Shown: piece after piece, positions 44,167 through 53,980 of the stretch
How the letters are laid out: each line of letters begins with the position of its first letter
Numbering within the stretch: the first letter of the stretch is position 1
Made by a program: the position numbers and the translations under genes
Notes under the pieces: generated by a model
What the model saw: the letters and a program-made list of their open reading frames with translations, nothing else
Told to the model about the DNA's origin: nothing
Database searches by the model: none
DNA from: Arcanobacterium wilhelmae
Lineage (GTDB): Bacteria > Actinomycetota > Actinomycetes > Actinomycetales > Actinomycetaceae
Direction: 5' to 3'
DNA length: 64,000 bases
NCBI RefSeq assembly: GCF_029632765.1
Contig: NZ_CP121247.1
Location: 1,951,623 to 2,015,622 of the forward strand

Positions 44167-45629
44167 GCGAGCAGGCGGCGCGTGGCCTCCTCCTCGCCGA
44201 GTGGGCCCTCTTCCATACGAAGATCGAGCAGATACTTGCGGGCGCGGCCCACCTCGCGGCCGGGTTCAAGGCCGAGGATCTCCATGATTTGCGCGCCGTC
44301 TAGATCCGGACGGATCGCATCCAACTCTTCTTGCTCTTTGAGCGCCACGATCCGGGCCTCGAGATCGTCCATCGCGGCCGAGAGCCAGCGGGCCTTGCGC
44401 TTGTTGCGCGTGGTGACGTCGGCGCGCGTGAGGCGATTGAGGCGCTCGAGGAGCTCCCCGGCGTCGGTGACATACCGGCGCACCGCCGAATCCGTCCACG
44501 CCTGCTCGCCATACCCGTGGAAACGCAGGTGCATTTCCACCAGGCGCGCAACCTTCTTCGTGGAGGCTTTGTCGAACTTCAGTTCCTTCATGCGGCGCTT
44601 GGTCATTCGCGCGCCCACCATATCGTGCGCGTGGAAGGAGACCGTGCCATCCGATTCGTACTTGCGAGTGGCTGGCTTGCCGACGTCGTGCATGAGAGCC
44701 GCGAAACGCAACACGAAATCAGGGCTGGGAACGGCACCGTCGGGCCCGGTTTCCAGCGCGATCGCCTGGTCGAGCACGGTGAGCGTGTGCTGGTAGACGT
44801 CCTTGTGGCGCCCGTGCTCGTCCACTGTTGCGACCAGCGCAGAAACTTCCGGGAGGACGACGTCGGCCACGCCCGTTTCGACCATCAGCTCGATCCCACG
44901 GCGCGGCGAGGCGCCCACAATCAGCTTCTCGAGCTCCGCCTGGATCCGCTCAACTGAAACGATCTCCAGGCGGGCGGCCTGATCAGCCATCGCGTGCATC
45001 ACGCGCTCGGACACGTCGAACTTCAACTGCGAAGCAAAACGCGCGGCACGCATAATACGCAACGGATCGTCGTCGAAACTCTGCTCGGCCGCCACCGGCG
45101 TATCGAGCACCCCGGCTTCCAAATCATCCAACCCGCCACACGGATCCACCAGCTCAAGCTCCGGCACCCGCACCGCCATTGCGTTCACGGTGAAATCGCG
45201 CCGAGTCAGATCGCCCTCAAGCGAATCCCCATAACTCACCTCCGGCTTACGGGAGCCCGGATCGTACTCTTCCGTACGGTAGGTGGTTACTTCCACCACA
45301 AGTCCGTCTTTCGCGGCACCGATCGTGCCGAACTCCTTGCCGATGTCCCACACGCCGTCACCCCACTCTTCAAGCAGTTTTTCGGTCTCTTCGGGCCGCG
45401 CGGACGTAGTGAAATCGAAGTCGTGAATCGGCCTTCCAAGGAAGGCGTCGCGAACTGGACCTCCAACGAGTGCCAATTCATGGCCAGAACGTGAGAAAAT
45501 AGATCCCAGTTGAAGGATTGCCGCAGGAAGTTGCCGCAAAGACGCAAGTCCTTGCATCAACACCTCGGCACGCCGGTTCGTGCCGGCGGAAGGATTTTGT
45601 GTAAGCGAAAGCGATTCATCGGTAGGCAC
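44145..45629 (-). CDS. cca: CCA tRNA nucleotidyltransferase / polyA polymerase family
   Basis: Adds or repairs the CCA end of tRNAs. 494 residues from GTG 45629; ATG 45557 (24 codons in, with GAGG ahead) is an alternative start. The head domain has LVGGPVRDAFLGR and the metal pair DFDFTT, then RRDFTVNAMA and DPLRIMRAARFASQL. A C-terminal HD domain (FAALMHDVGKP) is typical for this actinobacterial group. It is divergent from the NUDIX gene as in mycobacteria. Confidence 0.92.
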   Translation of the reverse strand: MPTDESLSLTQNPSAGTNRRAEVLMQGLASLRQLPAAILQLGSIFSRSGHELALVGGPVRDAFLGRPIHDFDFTTSARPEETEKLLEEWGDGVWDIGKEFGTIGAAKDGLVVEVTTYRTEEYDPGSRKPEVSYGDSLEGDLTRRDFTVNAMAVRVPELELVDPCGGLDDLEAGVLDTPVAAEQSFDDDPLRIMRAARFASQLKFDVSERVMHAMADQAARLEIVSVERIQAELEKLIVGASPRRGIELMVETGVADVVLPEVSALVATVDEHGRHKDVYQHTLTVLDQAIALETGPDGAVPSPDFVLRFAALMHDVGKPATRKYESDGTVSFHAHDMVGARMTKRRMKELKFDKASTKKVARLVEMHLRFHGYGEQAWTDSAVRRYVTDAGELLERLNRLTRADVTTRNKRKARWLSAAMDDLEARIVALKEQEELDAIRPDLDGAQIMEILGLEPGREVGRARKYLLDLRMEEGPLGEEEATRRLLAWWNEQQ

Positions 45630-45696
45630 CTAATAAGGGTGCCACGAAATCGGATCGAATCCCACCCCGCTTGCACCTTGAACGTACAGAAGAATC

Positions 45697-46227
45697 ATGA
45701 GGAGAAGAGTTCCAGCGCCGCCACCCACCCCGCGCGGCGAAAAACCGCACACCCGGCTACGCTCCCGGCGTGCATCAAACCTGCCTGTCTCAAACGAGAC
45801 GTCGGCGGGTGGTGTGATCATCGCCGTCCACAACGGCCACGCCTATGTGGCAGTGATCGCCCGCCGTAACCGTGGCGGCCGCCTCGAGTGGGTCCTCCCG
45901 AAGGGCCATCTGGAGGGAGTCGAAACGGCCGAGCAGGCGGCAGTGCGCGAAATCTCGGAAGAAACCGGCATCTATGGCCGCGTGCTCAAGCACCTGGCAT
46001 CGATCGACTACTGGTTCTCCGGGCACGATCACCGCATCCACAAGGTCGTGCACCACTTCCTCCTCGAGGCCCTGGAGGGCACGATCACGGTGGAAAACGA
46101 TCCCGATCACGAGGCCGAGAAGGCCGAGTGGGTGCGCATTGACCGGGTCGCCACCCGGCTCGCATACCCGAACGAACGGCGCATCGTGGGCGACGCCGCC
46201 GCGATCTTGCGTGGTGAGCGCGAGTGA
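45697..46227 (+). CDS. NUDIX hydrolase
   Basis: 176 residues with a complete Nudix box: G at the start of GHLEGVETAEQ, then AAVREISEETGI (REXXEE). The position next to cca corresponds to mutT4 (Rv3908) in Mycobacterium tuberculosis. Substrate is probably a nucleoside diphosphate derivative. The first 30 residues are Pro/Arg-rich and probably disordered. The stop overlaps the next gene (GTGA). Confidence 0.87.
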   Translation: MRRRVPAPPPTPRGEKPHTRLRSRRASNLPVSNETSAGGVIIAVHNGHAYVAVIARRNRGGRLEWVLPKGHLEGVETAEQAAVREISEETGIYGRVLKHLASIDYWFSGHDHRIHKVVHHFLLEALEGTITVENDPDHEAEKAEWVRIDRVATRLAYPNERRIVGDAAAILRGERE

Positions 46228-48422
46228 AGCGGGCACTGCGCGCGCTCGCTGCGGCTTCCCTCGCGTTCGCTGGGCTCGCAGGCGCGGCTTTCTGTGCGCC
46301 TGCGCAAGCCTCCCCGACGACGTCGGGATCGCCCGCCGTATCCGCTATTCGCTTTGCGCTAGGCGCAACTCGCGCACCGGCGTCGGCGATTCATGCCCAA
46401 AAATCAACCGAGCCGCAGCTCACGATCACATCCGTGGGCGCGCCTGTGCTCAGCGCGGACACTCCGCTGCGCGTCACGGTGAGCGTGTCGAACCCTGGAA
46501 CTGAGCCGATCACGCTACAGCGCCTTGATCTGCGCGCGGCCTACTCATCGCCGCTCACCGATCAACACATCCGCGACTGGATGGACGGGAACCTCGATTC
46601 CGCGCTCGTTACGAGGGATTCCACGCCTCTCACCGTGGCGCCTGGAGCGAGCACGCAACGCACCATCGTCGTTCCGGCCCAGGATCTGACCTGGGATACC
46701 AGCCAATTCGGCTGGGGTCCGCGCGGTATCCTCGTACGCGCATATACACAAAACGGCGTTCTTCTCTCAGACACCAGTTTCATCATCGTCGCACCGAAAG
46801 TGAACCTCGATCGCACGCCGACCACCGTCGTCGCGCCGCTCACGCGTTCGTCACAAAACATCACCCAGCAGGGCACTCTCACGGAATTCCTCGCCCAGGC
46901 CCAGCCGGTGCGTCTCGCACAGGAGCCGCAGCCCACGCCGTCGACGTCGAGCTCCGCACACGCTTCCACCGCACCGCTCGTTCCCGCGCCAAAAACGCCA
47001 GCCGGACAGGCATCCGAGCCAGGTGATCTCGCCGCGCAAGTGAGCACTTTCGTCAAAGAACCCGAAAACACGGCACAAATCACGCAAATCCTCGCGGACG
47101 CCCCCACCACCGGCGTCGAATTCCTTGCAGATCCCACACTCAATTTCTCAGAACAGATCGCGCCCGCGCTCCAGGCACGAACCTACCGCTACCTGCCAGC
47201 GTTCGATGCCTCAATACCCGCCGCGGGCGCCGCTGGAATCGCCAAAGCGACGAAACTCGCAAACGAATCCGTCACGTTCGACCTCTCCGATACCCAATCA
47301 CTTAACCTCGCAAAAGCCGGCGGATACAACGAAAATATCGTCTCCTCCAACGCGTTCTACCCCAATGCGGCCCTCACCTACACGCCTGCCGCCTACACGC
47401 CCGCGCACACATCCGGCCTACCGACCGACGTCTTCCGATACGACCAGTCGCTCGCCGACGCCCTCGCTGGCGTTCTTCCCGGCACTACCGCCACCGGAAC
47501 GCGGGATTCGGCCGGAACTCTCTCCGCCCTCGATTCGCGCCAGCTCGCCCTCACCGTGGCCGCTATGCAGTACCGCGAGCGCCCCAACGACCAGCGCGGA
47601 ATCATCGCCGCGTTCGAACGCGGCACCACGCTCGACCTCGCCACTGCAAAAGCTCTCCTCGACGCTCCGTGGGCCAAACCCGCCTCGCTCGAGGAACAAA
47701 AAACTACGCCGTCCACCGGCGAATACGCGGCACGCAATACACGCCCTGGCGCCGACGTCGTCGCGAAAGCTGCCCTGGACTCGCTTAACCAGGCCCGAAA
47801 ACACCTTGCGTCGATTGCGAAGGCTACGCCGTTCTCGGCCGACGTCACCGAGATCACTGATCTATATACGTCGCTCTCACTCGCACAAAGCGCCACCGGG
47901 ATCCCGTCCGTGGCAACCCACCAGATCGCCGGGATGGACATCGCGGCCGATCCGCACCTTGCTGTAAAAGTTGCCGAAACCTCCACGATCAACATGATCT
48001 CCGAGGCGTCCTCTATCCCACTGCGCGTGGTGAACTCACTTCCGTTCCCGATCTCGGCGAGCGTGGTGTTGCGCATGCCCGATCAACGCCTCCGTGCGGA
48101 TTCGCCCGCGCCAGAAATCGTGGGCGCAAACAACGCCGCAACGTTCTCGATCCCCGTCAAGGCGTACGGATCCGGCGATCTCTCTGTGGAAGCCCAGGTG
48201 CAAACCCCCACCGGCGCAGAGCTCGGCACACCCACCGAACTCGATATCCGGGTCAGAGCCCAATGGGAAAACGTCGGAACGATCGTTTTCGGCACGGTAG
48301 TGGTGCTACTGTTCGCAATCGGAGTGGTGAAGTCGGTGAAGAAGGGCAGGCGCAGCGCGCCGGTATCGGCCAATGAATTCGGCGAGAATGTCAAACGTTC
48401 ATCCCACCAAATATCTGACTAG
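46224..48422 (+). CDS. DUF6049-type exported membrane protein
   Basis: A 732-residue protein with an N-terminal signal peptide (KRALRALAAASLAFAGLAGA), a long extracellular region and one C-terminal membrane helix (VGTIVFGTVVVLLFAIGVV) with a short basic cytosolic end. By position it matches the Rv3909-type protein found before the MviN locus; its function is not established. GTG 46224 overlaps the NUDIX stop. The middle contains a Thr/Pro/Ala-rich linker near residues 220-260. Confidence 0.8.
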   Translation: MKRALRALAAASLAFAGLAGAAFCAPAQASPTTSGSPAVSAIRFALGATRAPASAIHAQKSTEPQLTITSVGAPVLSADTPLRVTVSVSNPGTEPITLQRLDLRAAYSSPLTDQHIRDWMDGNLDSALVTRDSTPLTVAPGASTQRTIVVPAQDLTWDTSQFGWGPRGILVRAYTQNGVLLSDTSFIIVAPKVNLDRTPTTVVAPLTRSSQNITQQGTLTEFLAQAQPVRLAQEPQPTPSTSSSAHASTAPLVPAPKTPAGQASEPGDLAAQVSTFVKEPENTAQITQILADAPTTGVEFLADPTLNFSEQIAPALQARTYRYLPAFDASIPAAGAAGIAKATKLANESVTFDLSDTQSLNLAKAGGYNENIVSSNAFYPNAALTYTPAAYTPAHTSGLPTDVFRYDQSLADALAGVLPGTTATGTRDSAGTLSALDSRQLALTVAAMQYRERPNDQRGIIAAFERGTTLDLATAKALLDAPWAKPASLEEQKTTPSTGEYAARNTRPGADVVAKAALDSLNQARKHLASIAKATPFSADVTEITDLYTSLSLAQSATGIPSVATHQIAGMDIAADPHLAVKVAETSTINMISEASSIPLRVVNSLPFPISASVVLRMPDQRLRADSPAPEIVGANNAATFSIPVKAYGSGDLSVEAQVQTPTGAELGTPTELDIRVRAQWENVGTIVFGTVVVLLFAIGVVKSVKKGRRSAPVSANEFGENVKRSSHQISD

Positions 48423-48461
48423 ACTTGCCAATATATTGTGGAAATTGAAGGAGAGGCGAAC

Positions 48462-50801
48462 GTGAGTAACGAATTTGCACAACCCGGCGATCGTATCGCC
48501 GAGCGCTTCGATCTGGTGTACCCGATCGAACACACGCTCGGCTCGTCGGAGGGCGTTTCCGTGTGGATCGCCCGCGACACGATCCTCTCCCGTAGCCTGC
48601 GCGCAATCCTCGTCCGCCACGGCGCGGCTCACGCCGCCGAGGTTGCCGACGCCGCCCGCCGCAGCGCACTGATCACCGACCCACACCTTGTCTCCACGAT
48701 CTCCGTGATCGATACGGACTCTCTCACCGCGATCTTCACCGAGGTGCCGCCAGGGATCCCGTTCAGCTCTTACCTTGACGGCACGCCCGTCGATCCACGG
48801 ATCGTGTGGGCGCTCATGGGCGAAGTTGCCACCACAGTGAACAATATTCGCCACCGCGGGGTGCGCCACCTGCGCTTGGACGCTTCCGATATTCTGATTC
48901 AAGACGCTTCGGGCGTGGTTGTGGACGGTTTCGGCATCCAGGCCGCACTCAACGACGTCGATATTTCCGTTCCGTGGGAGGATCTGGACGCGCGCGAAAC
49001 CCGTGGTCTGATCGATCTCGCGGCCGCATTGCTCCTGGGCCGTAATGTTGGTGATCCGCAGGCGAGTATTGAGCATGCCCTCGAGGTCGAGGGGTTACCC
49101 GAGCCATTGCGCCAAGTGTTGCTGATGTCGTCCGAGGGGAAAACTCCGGCCGATTTCGTTCGCACGCTCGTTCCGTGGCCGGAACTCGATACGTCGTCTC
49201 TGACGATCATCAACGAACCGTCCGATTTCGGGACCCGCCGCCCGGTTCCGCCGGCAACATCCTCCGACGCCGACCGCCCCACCTTCAACGCTGGCAAGGT
49301 CGCGTTCCCGCCGCTGAACTCTGCTCAGCCGGAGCCAGAGCCGGAACCGTCGGGCCCGGCCGACGACGGCGCTCACGCCGCTGAGAGCGGTGAGGCAGAT
49401 GATTTGGCAGTATCAGGCGCCGCTGGCGCGGCTGCCGTTGCCGGTGCAGCCGCGGCAGGTGCCGCTTCGAACGCCGCCGGGGCTCCGGCGTCGTCGAAGG
49501 AAGAAGCCGCGAAAGCTGTGGAGGAGGCGTTCGGCATCGACGACGCCGGCTCGGTGAGCAACGTGAAGTGGCCCAAGCCCGATGGTGAAGAGTTCTCAGC
49601 ATCGTCTGTGGGCGAGCCGGGTGCCGCCGCAAGCCTCGCAAACCTCGGTGCCCTGGGTACCGACCCGAACTTTGTCTCCCCGGTGCCGCTCGCGGAGCCT
49701 GAGGAGGAAACGGAGCCAGCCGCACAGCCGGAAGAGCCAGCCGCACAGCCGGAAGAGCCAGCCGCACAGCCGGAAGAGCCAGCCCCTGCTACCGAGGCGC
49801 CGAAGGCCGCTGAGCCCGAGCCGGTTTCTGAAAGCGATCCAGAGCCTGCCGATGAGTCGACGCCCGAACCGACCACCGTCCTTCCAGCCGTTCCACCCAC
49901 AGCGCCCGGGTCAGCAACGCCTGCCACTCAACTGCATGCCGTGAGTAAATCGGAGCCCACCACCGCGCAGGCACCGACGCGCCGAGAAATCGGAACCGAC
50001 GAGCAACCCGTCGTCGTCCCAGAACACCGAGGGCGTGAGCATTCGAGCGTCACCCGCCGCTCTGCGTTCGATCCGAAACGGTCCGGCCACGGCCCCTCTC
50101 ACGGCGTCGTCGCTGGCACGTCCAGCGCAAACGCCGTCGGGGAACTCGTGCCCCCGCGCCGGTTCAACCCGTCGAAGATCGTCGTCGGCGTATTCGCGGT
50201 CGGCGTTGTACTCGCAGCTGTCTGGGCCACCGCGTCGATCTTCCGGCCGCTGGATCCTGTCGCGCCAGCCTCAGGCCCGTCGTACCCGAGCCTGAATTCG
50301 CCGAGCGCGCCGGCCAGCGCCGCGCCAGAATCGTCCGCACCCGCGCCGACTGTCGCCCCACAGATCACATCCGCAGATGTGAAGGTGATCGGCTTTGAGA
50401 AGTTCCAGGGTGCACCGCAAACCGACATCAACAACGTCAGCGGCATTGGCGCAGTCTTCGACGGCAACCCGCAGACACGTTGGCGTTCATGGTGGTTCTC
50501 GTCGCAAGAGATGAAGCCGGCGGATTCCACTGTGATTATCCTCCAGCTCAAAGAGAAGGCCACCGTTTCCGAAGTGACCATCGACGAGGCGGGCAACGGC
50601 GGGAATATTGAGTGGTTGGGTGTCGTTCCTGATAAGCCTGCCGATGGCACCATCATCGCGCAGGGTGCCCTCAACGGCACAACCACCCTGAAGGTGAAAG
50701 AGCCGGTCGAAACCGATTCGATCACCTTGCGGGTAACGAAGCTTCCTCAGGATTCGAAGGGGAAGTTCCGTCTGGACATCGCAGAAATCACTGTCAAGTA
50801 A
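48462..50801 (+). CDS. Membrane pseudokinase with extracellular discoidin-like domain
   Basis: A 779-residue protein. Residues 1-230 resemble a Ser/Thr kinase fold (IAERFDLVYPIEHTLGSSEGVSVWIARD, in pieces) but lack a recognisable catalytic HRD or DFG. Residues about 260-560 are Ala/Pro/Glu-rich and disordered, including three PAAQPEE repeats. A single helix at 575-600 (KIVVGVFAVGVVLAAVWATA) is followed by an extracellular F5/8 type C-like domain (FDGNPQTRWRSWWF). In mycobacteria these parts are the C-terminal half of MviN/MurJ. The flippase half is not present here. GTG 48462 follows GGAGAGG. Confidence 0.8.
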   Translation: MSNEFAQPGDRIAERFDLVYPIEHTLGSSEGVSVWIARDTILSRSLRAILVRHGAAHAAEVADAARRSALITDPHLVSTISVIDTDSLTAIFTEVPPGIPFSSYLDGTPVDPRIVWALMGEVATTVNNIRHRGVRHLRLDASDILIQDASGVVVDGFGIQAALNDVDISVPWEDLDARETRGLIDLAAALLLGRNVGDPQASIEHALEVEGLPEPLRQVLLMSSEGKTPADFVRTLVPWPELDTSSLTIINEPSDFGTRRPVPPATSSDADRPTFNAGKVAFPPLNSAQPEPEPEPSGPADDGAHAAESGEADDLAVSGAAGAAAVAGAAAAGAASNAAGAPASSKEEAAKAVEEAFGIDDAGSVSNVKWPKPDGEEFSASSVGEPGAAASLANLGALGTDPNFVSPVPLAEPEEETEPAAQPEEPAAQPEEPAAQPEEPAPATEAPKAAEPEPVSESDPEPADESTPEPTTVLPAVPPTAPGSATPATQLHAVSKSEPTTAQAPTRREIGTDEQPVVVPEHRGREHSSVTRRSAFDPKRSGHGPSHGVVAGTSSANAVGELVPPRRFNPSKIVVGVFAVGVVLAAVWATASIFRPLDPVAPASGPSYPSLNSPSAPASAAPESSAPAPTVAPQITSADVKVIGFEKFQGAPQTDINNVSGIGAVFDGNPQTRWRSWWFSSQEMKPADSTVIILQLKEKATVSEVTIDEAGNGGNIEWLGVVPDKPADGTIIAQGALNGTTTLKVKEPVETDSITLRVTKLPQDSKGKFRLDIAEITVK

Positions 50802-50822
50802 CAACTACCGGAAAGGCCATTC

Positions 50823-51770
50823 ATGGCAGTTCATGACGTCATCATTGTTGGATCGGGCCCCGCAGGTTGGACCGCCGCCGTCTACACGGCGCGAGCCGGC
50901 ATGGAGCCGATCGTGCTCGCAGGCACCCTCGAGGCCGGCGGTGCGCTGATGAACACCACCGAGGTGGAGAACTACCCGGGCTTCCCGGATGCGGTTCTCG
51001 GCCCGGACCTGATGGATAAGATGCAAAAGCAGGCCGAGCACTTTGGGGCAGAGGTTCGCTACGAGGACGCTATCCGTTTCGAATTGGACGGCCCGGTCAA
51101 GAAGATCCACACTGATTCCGAGGTGTACGAGGCTCACACGGTGATCCTTGCGCTCGGCTCGGCCTACAAGAAGCTCGGGCTCGCTCGCGAGGCAGAGCTT
51201 TCGGGCAAGGGTGTATCCTACTGCGCCACCTGCGATGGCTTCTTCTTCAAGAACCGCGAGATCGTAGTTGTTGGCGGCGGCGATACGGCCGTCACCGAGG
51301 CCCTGTTCCTCGCACGTTTCGGCTCCACGGTTCACGTGGTGCACCGCCGCGACGAGCTGCGCGCCTCGAAGATCATGGCGGATCGCCTGCTCGCGAACGA
51401 GAAGGTCGTGATGCACTGGAACAAGGAAGTGGTCGATACGCACGGCGATGCCGCGCTTGAGTCCGTCATTTTGCGCGATACGGTGACCGGCGAGGAGAGC
51501 GAGCTTCCGGCCGCGGGCCTGTTCGTGGCGATCGGCCACGAACCGCGCACTGCCGTGCTCGATGGCGCTCTCGAGCTGGAAGACGGCGGCTACATCAAGG
51601 TTGCCGAGCCCACCACGGCCACGTCGATCCCCGGCGTTTTCGCCGCTGGCGACGTCGTGGATCACGTCTACCGCCAAGCGATCACTGCTGCTGGTACCGG
51701 CGCGCGCGCCGCAATGGATTCGGAGCGTTACCTGATCGACCACAAGGCCGAGCTGGACGCCGCGAAGTAG
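50823..51770 (+). CDS. trxB: Thioredoxin-disulfide reductase
   Basis: FAD/NADPH enzyme that reduces thioredoxin. 315 residues with the FAD site GSGPAGWTAAVYTAR near 11-25, redox pair CATCDG near 136-141, NADPH site VVGGGDTAVTEAL and the C-terminal GVFAAGDVVDHVYRQA. Complete and next to a thioredoxin gene one base downstream. Confidence 0.95.
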   Translation: MAVHDVIIVGSGPAGWTAAVYTARAGMEPIVLAGTLEAGGALMNTTEVENYPGFPDAVLGPDLMDKMQKQAEHFGAEVRYEDAIRFELDGPVKKIHTDSEVYEAHTVILALGSAYKKLGLAREAELSGKGVSYCATCDGFFFKNREIVVVGGGDTAVTEALFLARFGSTVHVVHRRDELRASKIMADRLLANEKVVMHWNKEVVDTHGDAALESVILRDTVTGEESELPAAGLFVAIGHEPRTAVLDGALELEDGGYIKVAEPTTATSIPGVFAAGDVVDHVYRQAITAAGTGARAAMDSERYLIDHKAELDAAK

Positions 51771-51771
51771 C

Positions 51772-52392
51772 ATGAGCGTTCCCAGCGCCGGGGAGCCTAG
51801 AGAGGCCGGGGAGCCTGGAGAGTTTGACGAGGCCCGCATCCGCTTGCTGTTTTTTACGGCGAGCTGGTGCGGGCCTTGCGTGCAGATGAGGCCTGTGTTT
51901 TCGCAGGTGGCGCGCGATTTTGTGAGATGGGTTGCGAGAGAGTTTCCGCTCGCGCCCGCAGTTTCGGTGCGTTTCGTCGACGCCGGTGGGCCGGTTCCGC
52001 TCACGCAGTTACGCGGCTTAGGCCGGGCGCCAGCCGCGTCACCCGACGTCGACGCCCGGTCCGCGTCACCAGCCGACGACGTGCGCACGCACGCAACCGG
52101 CGTCGACGGCGTCCAGTCCGCGTCACCAGCCGACGACGTGCGTACCCACGCAACCGGCGTCGACGGCGTCCACCGGACCGGCGGCCGTTCTGTTTCACGT
52201 GAAACAGAACCCAGCGAATTCATGCCGAGCACCGACGTCACCCGCGCGGCAGCACCAACAGCTCCAGCGCTTTTACCCACAACCGAGCTGTGGATCGACG
52301 GCGAACTCGCTGGCCGCGTCGAAGGTGCCGTTCCTGCCAGTTCACTACGTGAGCGGCTTCACGCATTTTTCGAAAACTCGTGGCATGATTAG
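51772..52392 (+). CDS. Thioredoxin-like protein interrupted by repeat-encoded insert
   Basis: 206 residues. The N-terminal half has FFTASWCGPC (cysteines 33 and 36), helix VQMRPVFSQVARDF and strand VRFVDAGG. The C-terminal half resumes PTTELWIDGELAGRVEGAVP, the cis-Pro strand and final helix. Between them lie about 90 extra residues (about 80-170), including two 19-residue repeats (SASPADDVRTHATGVDGVQ) and a segment VSRETE encoded by a perfect parS. The fold could tolerate a loop there, but a normal thioredoxin is about 105 residues. It may be functional or decaying. Confidence 0.72.
   Translation: MSVPSAGEPREAGEPGEFDEARIRLLFFTASWCGPCVQMRPVFSQVARDFVRWVAREFPLAPAVSVRFVDAGGPVPLTQLRGLGRAPAASPDVDARSASPADDVRTHATGVDGVQSASPADDVRTHATGVDGVHRTGGRSVSRETEPSEFMPSTDVTRAAAPTAPALLPTTELWIDGELAGRVEGAVPASSLRERLHAFFENSWHD
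52060..52173 (+). repeat. 57-bp tandem repeat, 2 copies, in the thioredoxin gene
   Basis: Unit 1 (52060-52116) and unit 2 (52117-52173) differ at only a few bases, and both contain ACCGGCGTCGACGG. The frame is kept through both copies. Confidence 0.88.
52191..52206. promoter_or_regulatory. parS: parS site (perfect)
   Basis: TGTTTCACGTGAAACA, the consensus ParB-binding centromere sequence. It is inside the thioredoxin-like gene. Confidence 0.9.
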
Positions 52393-52423
52393 CCAAAACG
52401 TGTTTTCGATCCGAGGAGGAATT

Positions 52424-53755
52424 GTGAGCGGCCAAAACAGCATTTCGTCAAAGATTGCCTCGGCAGCCGCCGCAGGCACGCGCCTGGACCCTTGGTTCGA
52501 TGCGTACGCCGATCGCGCGCTCGGCATGAAGCAATCGGAAACACGTTCGCTGTTTGCGGTCGCCAACCGGCCCGAGGTCGTGTCGCTTGCGGGTGGCATG
52601 CCGAATATCGTTGGCCTCCCGCTCGATTTCCTTGCGGACATGACCGCGCGCCTGATCCGCGAGCGCGGCCCACAACTGCTCCAGTACGGTGGTGGCCAGG
52701 GCGAAGAGGAACTGCGCGAGATGATCCTCGAGGTGATGCGCGCGGAGGGGATTCGCGCACATGTGGACAACATCGTTGTGACCACGGGAAGCCAGCAGGC
52801 GCTGGATCTTGTCACCCAGATTTTCGTGAACCCCGGCGATACGATCGTGGCTGAGGCGCCGAGCTACGTTGGTGCGCTCGGCGTGTTTCGCGCTTATCAG
52901 GCGAACGTGGTGCACGTGCCGATGGACGCGGACGGCATGATCCCGCAGGCCCTCGATGAGACGCTCACGCGCCTCGCCGCCGAGGGCAAGCCGGTGAAGT
53001 TCATTTACACCGTGCCGAACTTCCATAACCCGGGCGGCGTGTGCATGTCCGACGAGCGCCGCCCGCAGGTGGTCGAAATCGCTCGCCGTCATCACGTCCT
53101 TATCCTCGAGGATAACCCGTACGGCATGCTCGGCTTTGACGACCAGGTGATGCGTCCACTGCAAACCTACGATCCCGACGTCGTCGTCTACCTCGGTTCC
53201 TTTTCGAAGACTTTCGCGCCCGGCTACCGGGTGGGTTGGGCGCTCGCGCCGCACGCCGTCACGCAGCGGCTTGTTCTTGCGAACGAGAACGCGGTGCTTT
53301 CACCGACCAAGGTGGGGCAGCTGTCGATCGCCGAGTATCTACGTACCTACGATTGGATGGCGCAGATCAAGGAGTACCGCTCAATGTACAAGGGCCGCCG
53401 CGATGCGATGGTCGGTGCGCTCGCCAAGTATTTACCGCAGTGCGAATGGAACGTGCCGGAGGGCGGGTTCTACACGTGGGTGAAGATTCCGGATGGGCTG
53501 GACGCGAAGGCAATGTTGCCCCGAGCGACGGCGAAGCTGGTTGCCTACGTTTCAGGTACGGCGTTTTACATGGACGGCCAGGGCAGCGATCATTTGCGCT
53601 TATCGTATTGCTATCCACCGGAGGAGTCGATCGTGGAGGGCGTGCGAAGGCTCGCCGGAGTGATCGAGTCCGAGCAGGAACTGGTTGGCCTGTTTGGCAC
53701 CGCCAACTTGCGCAAGCGCGCTGGCACGGAACGTCCGGGTACCGACGTGGTGTAG
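52424..53755 (+). CDS. PLP-dependent aminotransferase (class I, 2-aminoadipate type)
   Basis: A 443-residue fold-type I aminotransferase like LysN/MocR-type enzymes without a DNA-binding domain. FSLAGGMPN-like (VSLAGGMPNIVGLP), QYGGGQGEEELRE, TTGSQQALDLV, VPNFHNPGG and the PLP lysine in GSFSKTFAPGYRVGW are all present. GTG 52424 follows GAGGAGGAA. The natural amino donor is unknown. It occupies the place where relatives carry a cwlM-type amidase. Confidence 0.85.
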   Translation: MSGQNSISSKIASAAAAGTRLDPWFDAYADRALGMKQSETRSLFAVANRPEVVSLAGGMPNIVGLPLDFLADMTARLIRERGPQLLQYGGGQGEEELREMILEVMRAEGIRAHVDNIVVTTGSQQALDLVTQIFVNPGDTIVAEAPSYVGALGVFRAYQANVVHVPMDADGMIPQALDETLTRLAAEGKPVKFIYTVPNFHNPGGVCMSDERRPQVVEIARRHHVLILEDNPYGMLGFDDQVMRPLQTYDPDVVVYLGSFSKTFAPGYRVGWALAPHAVTQRLVLANENAVLSPTKVGQLSIAEYLRTYDWMAQIKEYRSMYKGRRDAMVGALAKYLPQCEWNVPEGGFYTWVKIPDGLDAKAMLPRATAKLVAYVSGTAFYMDGQGSDHLRLSYCYPPEESIVEGVRRLAGVIESEQELVGLFGTANLRKRAGTERPGTDVV

Positions 53756-53980
53756 AACGCCAATGAGTGCTCTGCGGCAAACGACAATCGGAAAGCCACG
53801 CCAGCGAATCGACGGAACCGGCGCGCCTCCTCTGCTCAGTTTGCGCAGCGACACTCGAACACTTTGGCGTCAATATCGCCGCCGCCCAGCGTTCAGTCAT
53901 CACGGCAACATCTCCTAGACAACTGAAAACTTACCGTCGCGTCGGCGTCGGGAAATACTCTGCTAACGAAAGGACAACCC

